Numbered from the stretch's first letter, positions 18,381 to 27,663 are shown. The stretch: 64,000 nucleotides of DNA from Litoreibacter arenae DSM 19593 (GCF_000442275.2 NZ_KE557306.1:902959-966958), one strand, 5' to 3'. Made by a program: numbers and translations. The notes: a model not told the origin generated them from the sequence alone.

Positions 18381-19511
18381 ATGCTGCGTTTTCTATTTGT
18401 TTTGGTGATGGCGTTGCTGCCGACAATCGCGCAGGCTCAGGAGAAACTGCCCTACCCCCAATACTACACCACCCTGACCAACGACTTCGCGGATATCCTC
18501 GCCCCGGAGGCGGAGGCGCAGATAAACGCCGTCCTGCAACAGGCCCGCGAGACGCGCGGGCGGGAAATGACGGTGGTGACCATCCGGTCGCGTAAGGACT
18601 ACCTGCCCTCGGACAGCATCGAGAGTTTCGCCAAGGATTTGTTCAACGGCTGGGGCATCGGCAACGCGACGCGCAATGACGGAATATTGCTGCTGGTCGC
18701 CATGGACGACCGCGAAATGCGGATCGCGCTTGGTGCGGGCTACCCCGCGCGCCAGGACGGGATCGCGGCGCGGGTTATCCAGACCGAGATCATCCCCGCT
18801 TTCAAAGAAGGCCGCATAGCCGACGGCATATTGGCGGGCACAAGCGCGGCGCTGGCCCGCATCCAGCATCCCGACGACGTGCCTGCCGTCGAAACGACCC
18901 CGCAGATCGCCACCGCCCCGCGCATCATCGAACAGGCGCCAGAACCGCGGTCGGCGGGGATCGGGGCGCGGATCATGGAGTTCATAAACCGCAGCCCCAT
19001 TCTGGCGCTGATGCTTGCCGCCCTTGCTGCGGTCGCCGGGTTCTTCGGCCTGCGGGGCATAAAGCGGTATCGCCCGCGCAAATGTCCGCAATGCGGCCAG
19101 ATGATGCTGCGGCTGGGCGACGCGCAGGAGGACCAGTATCTGGACCACGGACAACTGGTGGAGGAGCGGATCAAGTCCAAGGATTACGGCGTCTGGTTTT
19201 GCACCAATGACGAGCATGTCACCGTGATCGGCTACCCCACGCTGTTCTCCAAGAGCAAGGCCTGCCCGGAATGCGGCTATCACACCTACGAGACCCAGCG
19301 GTTCGTACGCAGCCCTGCGACGACCACAAGCACGGGCGTGGCGCAGCTGGATCATAGCTGCGCCCATTGCAAGCACACCACCAGCGAGACGGTGTCGATC
19401 CCGATGGTGACCCAGTCCGACAACTCCAGCGGGTTTGGCGGCTCGTCCTCGTCGTCGTCATCCTTCGGGGGCGGCTCGTCTTCCGGAGGCGGCGCATCGG
19501 GCAGCTGGTAG
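18381..19511 (+). CDS. TPM-domain membrane protein with zinc-ribbon-like insert and Gly/Ser tail
   Basis: A 376-residue protein: signal peptide (MLRFLFVLVMALLPTIAQA), TPM domain (about residues 30-155; NGWGIGNATRNDGILLLVAMDDREMRI), a hydrophobic segment (PILALMLAALAAVAGFFGL near residue 210), then two to three CxxC pairs (CPQCG, CPECG, CAHCK) and a terminal stretch of about 25 Ser/Gly residues ending GGGASGSW. TPM proteins are linked to photosystem repair in plants and respiratory complex assembly in bacteria. The ATG at 18381 is chosen over the TTG at 18375 because AAGGA is then at normal spacing. Confidence 0.88.
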   Translation: MLRFLFVLVMALLPTIAQAQEKLPYPQYYTTLTNDFADILAPEAEAQINAVLQQARETRGREMTVVTIRSRKDYLPSDSIESFAKDLFNGWGIGNATRNDGILLLVAMDDREMRIALGAGYPARQDGIAARVIQTEIIPAFKEGRIADGILAGTSAALARIQHPDDVPAVETTPQIATAPRIIEQAPEPRSAGIGARIMEFINRSPILALMLAALAAVAGFFGLRGIKRYRPRKCPQCGQMMLRLGDAQEDQYLDHGQLVEERIKSKDYGVWFCTNDEHVTVIGYPTLFSKSKACPECGYHTYETQRFVRSPATTTSTGVAQLDHSCAHCKHTTSETVSIPMVTQSDNSSGFGGSSSSSSSFGGGSSSGGGASGSW

Positions 19512-19600
19512 CGTTTTGATGACGCAAACGGACCCGTTTGGCGCAAACAGGACAGCATAACGCTTTTCCGAGGCCAAAACTGGCAGCAGGGAGGACGCAA

Positions 19601-19693
19601 ATGCACCAAGAGGGATGCATGACGGTTCTGGTGGTGCGCACAATCGGCGCACGACGCGGACGTGCAGCGCGGGGACGGCCGGCGCGGGGTTGA
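19601..19693 (+). CDS. Possible 30-residue leader ORF upstream of the MttB-like gene
   Basis: An ATG at 19601 follows a strong Shine-Dalgarno (GGGAGG, 8 bases upstream) and opens 30 codons beginning MHQEGCMTVLVV and ending in an Arg/Gly/Ala-rich tail, stopping 42 bp before the MttB-like start. No match to a known leader peptide is recognised. It may be a regulatory upstream ORF or chance; the strong SD is the only support. Confidence 0.3.
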   Translation: MHQEGCMTVLVVRTIGARRGRAARGRPARG

Positions 19694-19734
19694 GCTTTAC
19701 CCTGCCCTGTCCCTTATCCCTGAAAGCCTCCGAT

Positions 19735-21297
19735 ATGAACGATCAAACCTCCAGCCCTGCCCGCCGCTCCGGCGGCCGCGCCGCGCGCCGTGCGATGCGG
19801 GCCGCCCCGTTGAGTGCCGATAAACGCCCTGTTCGGGCAGGTTTGGAAGGCGGGCAGTTGCGGGTGCTCTCCGACGCCGATATTGCCCGCATCCACGAGG
19901 CCGCCCTGACGGCGCTGGAGCAGATCGGGCTGGCCGATGCGCCGGACACGGGCGTCGAGATACTGACCGGCGCGGGAGCGGTGTTGGGCGACGATGGCCG
20001 CATCCGGTTCCCGCGGGCCTTGGTGGAGGACATGCTGGCGGTGGCGTGCAAGGACATCACCCTGTGCGGACGCGGCCCGGCGAACGACCTGCACCTGACC
20101 GGCAAGAAGGTCCATTTCGGCACCGCAGGCGCCGCCGTGCATGTGGTTGATGTCGCGGGGCGCGACTACCGCGAAAGCACCGTGCAAGACCTGTTCCACG
20201 CGGCGCGGATCGCGGACCGGTTGGACAACATCCACTTTCTGCAACGCCCGATGGTGTGCCGCGATATTTCCGACAATTACGAGATGGATTTGAACACCAT
20301 CTACGCCTGCTGCCGCGGCACCACCAAGCATGTCGGCACCTCGTTCACAGAGCCGGACTATGTCGCGGGGGCGCTGGAGTTGTTGCACATGATCGCGGGT
20401 GGCGAAGAGGCATGGCGGGCGCGGCCTTTCGTGTCGAACTCCAACTGTTTCGTGGTACCGCCGATGAAATTCGCCACCGAAGCCTGCCGCGTGATGGAGG
20501 AATGTATCAACGGCGGGATGCCGGTGCTGTTGCTGTCGGCGGGCATGGCAGGCGCAACCGCTCCGCAACCTGTGGCTGGCGCGATTGTGCAAGCGGTGGC
20601 GGAATGTCTGGCGGGCGTGGTCTATGTGAACGCCTTGAAGCCGGGGCATCCGGCGGTGTTCGGCACATGGCCGTTCGGCTTGGATTTGCGCACGGGCGCC
20701 ATGTCGGTCGGATCGGGCGAGCAGGCGTTGTTGACGGCGGGCTGCGCCCAGATGCACCAGTTCTACGGTATCCCCGGCGGGGCCGCGGCGGGGGCGTCGG
20801 ATTCCAAACTGCCGGACATGCAGGCGGGTTGGGAGCAGATGTGCTCCAACGTCATGGCAGGGCTGTCGGGGCTGAACATGGTCTACGAGGCGGCGGGGAT
20901 GCACGCGTCTCTGCTGGGGTTCTGCCACGAGAGCCTCATCTTGGGCGACGACCTGATCGGGCAGGCCCTGCGTTGCGTGCGCGGCATTGAGGTGAGTGAC
21001 GAAACGCTGGCGCTGGATGTGATGCGGGCAACATGCCTCGGCACGGGCGGAGCCAAGGGCGTCGGGCATTATTTGGGCGCGGAACAAACGCTGAGCCGGA
21101 TGGAAAGCGACTACGTCTATCCCGGTTTGGGCGACCGGACTTCGCCCAAAGAATGGGCCGAGAAAGGCAAACCGGACCTACTGGAAAAGGCCACCGCGAA
21201 GAAAGAGTTCATATTGGCGGAGCGGTCTTTGGCGGAGTTTGACCCGGCGGTGGATGCCGCGATCCGGAGGCGCTTCAAGGTTCATCTGCCGCTTTAG
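19735..21297 (+). CDS. Trimethylamine methyltransferase (MttB) family protein, non-pyrrolysine type
   Basis: A 520-residue protein of the MttB superfamily, corrinoid-dependent methyltransferases that demethylate methylamines or betaines. Typical segments: RIHEAALTALEQIGL near residue 60, HFGTAGAAVHVVD, SAGMAGATAPQPVAGA near residue 275 and GGAAAGASDSKLPDMQAGWEQM near residue 352 (here split by no in-frame TAG). Since the frame has no amber codon, it is not a pyrrolysine enzyme, so its substrate is more likely a betaine or another quaternary amine. No corrinoid protein gene is adjacent. I chose the ATG at 19735; the frame extends upstream without family similarity. Confidence 0.87.
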   Translation: MNDQTSSPARRSGGRAARRAMRAAPLSADKRPVRAGLEGGQLRVLSDADIARIHEAALTALEQIGLADAPDTGVEILTGAGAVLGDDGRIRFPRALVEDMLAVACKDITLCGRGPANDLHLTGKKVHFGTAGAAVHVVDVAGRDYRESTVQDLFHAARIADRLDNIHFLQRPMVCRDISDNYEMDLNTIYACCRGTTKHVGTSFTEPDYVAGALELLHMIAGGEEAWRARPFVSNSNCFVVPPMKFATEACRVMEECINGGMPVLLLSAGMAGATAPQPVAGAIVQAVAECLAGVVYVNALKPGHPAVFGTWPFGLDLRTGAMSVGSGEQALLTAGCAQMHQFYGIPGGAAAGASDSKLPDMQAGWEQMCSNVMAGLSGLNMVYEAAGMHASLLGFCHESLILGDDLIGQALRCVRGIEVSDETLALDVMRATCLGTGGAKGVGHYLGAEQTLSRMESDYVYPGLGDRTSPKEWAEKGKPDLLEKATAKKEFILAERSLAEFDPAVDAAIRRRFKVHLPL

Positions 21298-21333
21298 CGC
21301 TGAACACAAATGAAACTTTCTGCGCCCTGCCCG

Positions 21334-21352
21334 CGTTATTTCGAAAATAACG
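21334..21352 (+). repeat. 8-bp inverted repeat abutting the mscS Shine-Dalgarno
   Basis: Perfect arms CGTTATTT (21334-21341) and AAATAACG (21345-21352) around CGA. The right arm ends at the first G of the GGGAGGG ribosome site (21352-21358) of the MscS gene. It could modulate ribosome access or act as an operator; no function is shown. Confidence 0.5.
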
Positions 21353-21364
21353 GGAGGGACGACG

Positions 21365-22240
21365 TTGGAACCAGTCAGAATTTTGATGGAGCAGTTGGAG
21401 TCTATCGCACGCTCCTCCATCGCGATATTGCCGCAACTGGCCGTTGCTCTGCTTGTCATTATCATCACCTGGCTGGTGGTCAAAGTCGCCGTCGCCCTCC
21501 TCCGTAAAGCGCTTGATCGCAGCCGCCTGCGCCCGAGCCTGAAGGAGGTTTTCACGCTTCTCATGTCCATTTTCGTATGGGCTATGGGAATCATGATCGC
21601 CGCCGTAATCCTGTTTCCGGGGCTGACGCCTGCCAGTATTCTGGCAGGCCTTGGTATCGGCTCGGTCGCCATCGGGTTTGCCTTCAAGGATGTGTTCGAG
21701 AACTTTCTGGCGGGCATCATCATCCTGTTCCGCCGCGAGATGCGCATCGGGGATTTCATCGAATGCGAGGATATCGAAGGTAAGGTCGCCCGCATCGCTA
21801 TCCGCGAAAGCCATATCCGCCAGACCGACGGGCAGCTTGTGATCGTGCCCAACGCGCTGCTGTTCAAAAACCCCGTCACCATCCGCACCGATCAGGACCT
21901 GCGCCGTGTCACCGTCATCTGCGGCGTGGCCTATGATGTGGATGTGGACGAGGCGCGGTCGGTCATTGCGGATGCGGTGGCGTCATGTTCGACCGTTTCG
22001 CAAGACGACAAGCCAATCCAGATCTTCGCGCAGGAGTTCGGATCGTCTTCGATCAATTTCGAGGTGACATGGTGGACCGGCTCCAAGCCGGTGGACACGC
22101 GCCGCTCGAAAGATGAGGTTGTGGCCAAGGTCAAGCGGGCGCTGGACGATGCAGGCATCGAGATCCCGTTCCCCTACCGCACGCTGACCTTCAAGGAGCC
22201 TTTGCCGCTTATGGGACAATCGGAAAAAGACGACGCATAA
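21365..22240 (+). CDS. Mechanosensitive ion channel, MscS family
   Basis: A 291-residue small-conductance mechanosensitive channel that relieves hypo-osmotic pressure. Three transmembrane segments lie at about residues 18-45, 65-86 and 92-118; the pore helix is recognisable in ILAGLGIGSVAIGFAFKDVFENFLAG (spacing of Gly/Ala), followed by the beta domain with RIGDFIE and VPNALLFKNPV. The start is a TTG at 21365 with GGGAGGG 6 bases upstream; no better ATG exists in the N-terminal segment. It is likely co-transcribed with the DUF1989 gene 68 bp downstream. Confidence 0.94.
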   Translation: MEPVRILMEQLESIARSSIAILPQLAVALLVIIITWLVVKVAVALLRKALDRSRLRPSLKEVFTLLMSIFVWAMGIMIAAVILFPGLTPASILAGLGIGSVAIGFAFKDVFENFLAGIIILFRREMRIGDFIECEDIEGKVARIAIRESHIRQTDGQLVIVPNALLFKNPVTIRTDQDLRRVTVICGVAYDVDVDEARSVIADAVASCSTVSQDDKPIQIFAQEFGSSSINFEVTWWTGSKPVDTRRSKDEVVAKVKRALDDAGIEIPFPYRTLTFKEPLPLMGQSEKDDA

Positions 22241-22307
22241 GACGCGGCGTTGCTGAAACGTCTGCTTTCAGCGTATTTCTGGAGGATCAATTCCGGAAAG
22301 AGCCGCC

Positions 22308-23174
22308 ATGAAACCAGAGACCCCCAGCTTTCAGCCCCCCGAGGATGCGCAGGAGCGGCGGCGCGTGGCACCCGTGATATGCTACCCGCCGGACGCCCTG
22401 CCCGCGCCGGATATTGCGGCCCTGTCAAAGCTGCGGGACGGGGCCGAAAGATGCGCAAGCGTGACGGTTCCACCCAGAGATGCCGCGTGCATCGACGTGA
22501 AAGCGGGGCAGTTTTTCCGCATCCTGTCGGTGGACGGGCCGCAGGTGGGCGATCTGAACCTGTGGAGCAAGGATGATCTGACCGAGCGGTTCTATTCCGG
22601 CAAGACGCGGGCGCTGCATGGCACGCATCTGTCCACCGGCGACCGCATGTGGTCCAGCTTCCCGCATATGAGACCGATGGGCACAATCACCGCCGACACG
22701 CTGGACTGGTACGGATTCGACGCCTTCGGCGGCTCGGTCCATGATGTGATCGGGACGCGCTGCGATCCCTATACGGGGCGGCTGCTGTCCGGCACCGACT
22801 ACCACCATTGTTGCCATTCCAACCTGACGCGGGCCTTGGCGGGACATTGCGACCTGCCGCTGGACGCGGCGGAGGCTCATGTGCATGACGTGCTGAACGT
22901 GTTCATGTGCACCGGCTTCACCCGCGACACAGGGCAGTATTTCATGAAGGCCAGCCCGGTGCGGCCCGGCGACTATCTGGAATTCTACGCGGAGATCGAC
23001 CTGATCGTCGGCCTGTCCGCCTGCCCCGGCGGGGACTGCTCGGCGGAGCATTCGTCGGACAGTGCCGCGTGCTATCCCCTGCTTATCGAGGTTTTCAACC
23101 CCGGCAAGGCGGCACGGGCAGCGCATAGGAAGCCCGCGCCGTCAGGCTATGACCGAAGCCACGGGGCCGGTTAG
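22308..23174 (+). CDS. DUF1989 protein, urea-carboxylase-associated family
   Basis: A 288-residue protein of the DUF1989 family, members of which are encoded near urea carboxylase and aminomethyltransferase-like genes. Landmarks: VPPRDAACIDVKAGQFFRI near residue 54, GDLNLWSKDD, HLSTGDRMWS, and the Cys/His-rich segment DYHHCCHSNLTRAL near residue 163 that could bind metal. C-terminal SACPGGDCS is also conserved in the family. Urea carboxylase itself is not in the window, so the association is known only from the family. The stop overlaps that of eda on the opposite strand. Confidence 0.85.
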   Translation: MKPETPSFQPPEDAQERRRVAPVICYPPDALPAPDIAALSKLRDGAERCASVTVPPRDAACIDVKAGQFFRILSVDGPQVGDLNLWSKDDLTERFYSGKTRALHGTHLSTGDRMWSSFPHMRPMGTITADTLDWYGFDAFGGSVHDVIGTRCDPYTGRLLSGTDYHHCCHSNLTRALAGHCDLPLDAAEAHVHDVLNVFMCTGFTRDTGQYFMKASPVRPGDYLEFYAEIDLIVGLSACPGGDCSAEHSSDSAACYPLLIEVFNPGKAARAAHRKPAPSGYDRSHGAG

Positions 23175-23812
23175 CGCGGCAGCGCCGCAGCGTCTTTGGC
23201 CAGCTTGGTGATCGCGTCCCAGTCGCCTGCCTTGACCTTGTCGGCAGGTGCGACCCATGAGCCGCCTGCACAGATAACGTTCGACAGGCTCAGGTAGTCG
23301 GTCGCGTTGGACGGGCTGACGCCGCCTGTCGGACAAAAGCTGACCTGTGGGATCGGCGCGCCAATGGCCTTGAGGGCGGGCGCGCCGCCACTGGCCTCAG
23401 CGGGGAAGAACTTCAGCATGGTGTAGCCGCGTTCCAGCAGGCGCATGGCCTCGGACGCGGTGGCGGCGCCGGGGAGCAGGGGCAGGCCCGCTTCCTCGCA
23501 GGCGTCGAGCAGGCGGTCAGTGGCGCCCGGCGAGACGCCGAATTTTGCGCCAGCGTCGATAGCCGCATGAACATCTTCGGGCGTCAGCAACGTGCCAGCG
23601 CCGACGACGCCGCCGTCGACCTTGGCCATTTCCGCGATAACTTCGAGCGCGGCGGGCGTGCGCAAGGTAACTTCCAACGCGGGCAAGCCGCCTGCGACAA
23701 GTGCTTGCGCCAAGGGCTGCGCATGGGCTGCGTCATCGACCACCAAGACGGGGATGATCGGGGCGAGCTCGCAGATTTCGCGGGCAAGTTGGCTGGCGTG
23801 GAGTGGGGTCAT
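23171..23812 (-). CDS. eda: 2-dehydro-3-deoxy-6-phosphogluconate aldolase
   Basis: Cleaves KDPG to pyruvate and glyceraldehyde-3-P, the final Entner-Doudoroff step. The 213-residue TIM-barrel protein shows LEVTLRTPAALEVI (with the catalytic Glu), VGAGTLLTPEDV, SPGATDRLLDAC, and the Schiff-base lysine in TMLKFFPAEASGG near residue 132. It lies 68 bp after edd in the same direction, separated by a GC-rich hairpin, and is the distal gene of edd-eda. The same enzyme may act on 4-hydroxy-2-oxoglutarate. Confidence 0.96.
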   Translation of the reverse strand: MTPLHASQLAREICELAPIIPVLVVDDAAHAQPLAQALVAGGLPALEVTLRTPAALEVIAEMAKVDGGVVGAGTLLTPEDVHAAIDAGAKFGVSPGATDRLLDACEEAGLPLLPGAATASEAMRLLERGYTMLKFFPAEASGGAPALKAIGAPIPQVSFCPTGGVSPSNATDYLSLSNVICAGGSWVAPADKVKAGDWDAITKLAKDAAALPR

Positions 23813-23834
23813 CTGAGATCGTCCTTCGTGGCAA

Positions 23835-23852
23835 GCCGGAGGAGCCTCCGGC
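23835..23852 (-). repeat. GC-rich intergenic hairpin between edd and eda
   Basis: Complementary arms GCCGGAGG (23835-23842) and CCTCCGGC (23845-23852), followed on the plus strand by GGGAATATTT. From memory, a CCTCCGGCGGGA-TATTT element recurs between genes in Rhodobacteraceae; it may be a transcript-end or REP-like element that tunes eda relative to edd. Confidence 0.55.
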
Positions 23853-23880
23853 GGGAATATTTATAAAGCAATGAAGCGGG

Positions 23881-25686
<1,806 letters not shown>

Positions 25687-25720
25687 ATCGACCTCCGTAG
25701 GTTAAATATGACATACGCTC

Positions 25721-25732
25721 GTTAGCGCTAAC
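25721..25732. promoter_or_regulatory. Palindromic operator upstream of edd (GTTAGCGCTAAC)
   Basis: Exact copy of the 12-bp palindrome at 2253-2264 upstream of zwf, 35 bp before the edd ATG. The matching sequence, position and pathway argue for one LacI-type regulator acting on both operons. Confidence 0.7.
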
Positions 25733-25779
25733 AGTCCAGTGTAATATCGCCGCAATCCGACAGAAGCGGGCACCCGCGC

Positions 25780-26067
25780 TCAATCGGGCGGCTGGCGCTC
25801 CGACTTTTTGAGGATGCCTGTCTCGACAAGATCGCGAAGCAGCCCCTTGATGGCGCTCTTCAGGCGCACCGGGTCCTCCTCGGGAAAAAGGAACCGGAAC
25901 TCGGCCACCACCTCCTTGCGCGTCGCGGGCGTATCGAGCAGCCGCCAGAGCGCCGAAGCAGTTTCGTTCAGGTGATGGATCCGACCGCCTTCTTCGTCAA
26001 TGAGGAATATCTGCCCTTCCAACTGTCGCACATCCAACCATTCGTTCTGTCGCAGCAATCTGGCCAT
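25780..26067 (-). CDS. PqqD-like protein (putative peptide-binding/RRE-type chaperone)
   Basis: A 95-residue protein matching the PqqD fold: WLDVRQLEGQIFLIDEEGGRIHHLNETASALWRLLD (a beta-rich start then helix; the shared pattern is a VLLD.EEG.IHHLNETASALW-like core), then a three-helix C terminus. PqqD-like domains present peptides to modifying enzymes. Its ATG follows the TGA of the HprK-like gene directly, so the two are coupled. It closely resembles PqqD-like partners annotated beside HprK-related kinases. Its peptide client is not proven; the repeat protein encoded upstream in the same direction is the obvious candidate. Confidence 0.82.
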   Translation of the reverse strand: MARLLRQNEWLDVRQLEGQIFLIDEEGGRIHHLNETASALWRLLDTPATRKEVVAEFRFLFPEEDPVRLKSAIKGLLRDLVETGILKKSERQPPD

Positions 26068-26961
26068 TCATGCACCGCCGCCGTAAGTTTCCGCGATACA
26101 TTGGGCCGCCTGTCCCACATCGCTGAACTCCAGCGTCCGCAGCTCCGCGCGGTCCATGAGCGCCGACATCTCGTCAAAGATCAGGGTCGGCGATAGATGG
26201 GTCGCGAAGTTCTGATCGATCATCCTGGCCAGAGTTTCGGCCCTCCCTGCAGGGAGGAGGCGTGCGGACACGGGGGCATCGCTGCGGCGCAATAGCACAA
26301 TGGCGCGGATCGGTGCCGTGGTACCGAACGCGGCCAACTCGGAAGGTCTGAAGTTGATGTAGGCGGCATATCGATCCGCCAGCCCCATGCGGCGGTCTAC
26401 AAACCGGCTGTGGTCCGGCGAGATATTTTCCGGCAAGGGCAGTCGCAACCGCGGCAGGATACCCATGGCGAGCCCGTCGTTCCCCCCCAGTTCTATGGGC
26501 AGTACATCGTCACAGAAGATCTGGTATCCGCGCAAGGCCAGTTCGGTCACCAAGGTCGACTTGCCGGCCTTCTTGCCGCTGGGAAAGATCACCAGTCCCC
26601 CACCGACCCTGACGGCGGCGCAGTGCAGGCAGAACTGGTTGGTGAACTCAAGTGCGTGCCAGTCCAGAAAGCGGTAGTGGAAGTCAGCGACCCCATCCAT
26701 GACTTTTCGAGGCCCGCGCGGTGACCAATCGTCGGGTGGGGGCAGACGCTCTGACTGCCATTGAAACCTGCCATCGCGCTTGCTGAAGCGGATGATCGGC
26801 GGCGGCGTACCCTGCTCAGACACCTCTCGGACGTGCCAGCCGCGCAGGATTGATTTGAACCCCTCAAGCAGATCGTCGCAATCGTCGAACTCAACCAATG
26901 ACGCGTAGGGGCCAAAATGCACCAGCCGAGCCGGGAGGGTGTCGCTAGAAATTGCTACCAT
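26068..26961 (-). CDS. HPr-kinase-like protein (HprK-related kinase)
   Basis: A 297-residue protein whose central part resembles the C-terminal catalytic domain of HPr kinase/phosphorylase: LHCAAVRVGGGLVIFPSGK near residue 112, the P-loop PSGKKAGKST near residue 126 and FCDDVLPIE near residue 148, comparable to the catalytic Asp segment of HprK. The N-terminal ~95 residues are not the HprK sensor domain. Relatives of HprK phosphorylate serines, including in lasso-peptide precursors. No HPr or PTS gene is visible here, so another target is likely. It sits between the Ser/Lys-repeat gene and the PqqD-like gene on the same strand. Confidence 0.82.
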   Translation of the reverse strand: MVAISSDTLPARLVHFGPYASLVEFDDCDDLLEGFKSILRGWHVREVSEQGTPPPIIRFSKRDGRFQWQSERLPPPDDWSPRGPRKVMDGVADFHYRFLDWHALEFTNQFCLHCAAVRVGGGLVIFPSGKKAGKSTLVTELALRGYQIFCDDVLPIELGGNDGLAMGILPRLRLPLPENISPDHSRFVDRRMGLADRYAAYINFRPSELAAFGTTAPIRAIVLLRRSDAPVSARLLPAGRAETLARMIDQNFATHLSPTLIFDEMSALMDRAELRTLEFSDVGQAAQCIAETYGGGA

Positions 26962-26994
26962 GACATTCCTGTAATCCTGACCGGCACCATAACA

Positions 26995-27021
26995 AATGGC
27001 CCCCAGATGACGAGGGCCATT
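26995..27021 (-). terminator. Hairpin between the repeat-protein gene and the HprK-like gene
   Basis: Arms AATGGCCC (26995-27002) and GGGCCATT (27014-27021) with an 11-base loop. Read leftward the stem is followed by TGTTATGG, a poor U-tract. It may partly terminate transcription so that the repeat protein is made in excess over the kinase-like and PqqD-like proteins. Confidence 0.5.
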
Positions 27022-27084
27022 CTGACTTATGCCAAGCCATTGCGGAAAGGTCAGATAATGTCGACACTCTCCTTACAGCACGCG

Positions 27085-27456
27085 CTATTTGCGTGACTTG
27101 TTGGACTTACCTGACTTGTTGGATTTGCCCGACTTGTTGGACTTACCCGACTTGTTGGATTTACCCGATTTGTTGGACTTACCCGACTTGTTGGATTTAC
27201 CCGACTTGTTGGATTTACCCGACTTGTTGGACTTGCCCGACTTGTTGGACTTGCCCGACTTGTTGGATTTGCCCGACTTGTTGGATTTGTCGGGGTCGTC
27301 CGGGGTCCCGGGATCCTCGATTGCCCGGGCCTCACTCACTGTGGTCATGGTTGGAATGACGAAAATCGCCGCTCCGAGACCAAGCCTTTGAAGCGCGCCG
27401 CGGCGCGTCAAGAACTCGTCGGTCAAGAATTTGTCGTCGTTAGATTTCTTTGTCAT
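27085..27456 (-). CDS. Exported protein with eleven SNKSGK-type hexapeptide repeats
   Basis: A 123-residue protein in three parts. Residues 1-45 form a twin-arginine-like signal (LTRRGALQRLGLGAA, hydrophobic core, then SEARA before IED). Residues 46-57 are an acidic Pro/Asp linker (IEDPGTPDDPDK). Residues 58-123 are ten SNKSGK units plus a final SNKSRK, giving 22 serines and a strong positive charge. A very strong ribosome site (AAGGAGAGG) precedes the ATG. I recognise no homolog by name. The downstream HprK-like and PqqD-like genes suggest the repeated serines are phosphorylated or otherwise modified. It could alternatively be a polyanion- or wall-binding basic protein. Confidence 0.85.
   Translation of the reverse strand: MTKKSNDDKFLTDEFLTRRGALQRLGLGAAIFVIPTMTTVSEARAIEDPGTPDDPDKSNKSGKSNKSGKSNKSGKSNKSGKSNKSGKSNKSGKSNKSGKSNKSGKSNKSGKSNKSGKSNKSRK
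27088..27285 (-). repeat. Tandem array of eleven 18-bp units encoding SNKSGK
   Basis: 198 bp made of 11 in-frame 18-bp units; variation is mainly at synonymous third positions (GGA/GGC-type and AAA/AAG changes), with one non-synonymous change in the last unit (Gly to Arg). Synonymous drift with conserved protein suggests selection on the peptide. The period makes copy-number change by slippage likely. Confidence 0.93.
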
Positions 27457-27516
27457 AACTTCCTCTCCTTAATACGCTGTCCTGCCGCCCGTTTTCTGCA
27501 GGCGAACCCGACTACA

Positions 27517-27531
27517 TTGACGTAGCGTCAA
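27517..27531. promoter_or_regulatory. Inverted repeat upstream of the repeat-protein gene
   Basis: Perfect palindrome with arms TTGACG and CGTCAA around TAG, about 60 bp before the ATG at 27456, within the promoter-size gap after msrB. Could be an operator; the leftward strand also reads TTGACG, a possible -35 element. Confidence 0.4.
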
Positions 27532-27663
27532 GATAAAAGCAACGGGTAAGCAACTCGCCATGGTGCCGACGGGCCTGATGCGTATTGACGGAGCAGAAAT
27601 AGATCCCCTGCGAGCGGTTGAAAACTGGCACAACACCGGCCCCACGGCTATCGCTGTCGCTGG

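Noticed and set aside
27088-27285. CRISPR array
   Set aside because: The 18-bp units are contiguous and coding with no spacers; no cas genes are present.
27089-27391. Leucine-rich rightward frames with LLDLPD or TCWIYP repeats
   Set aside because: They are antisense readings of the SNKSGK tandem array; the strong ribosome site, leader peptide and neighbours support the leftward frame.
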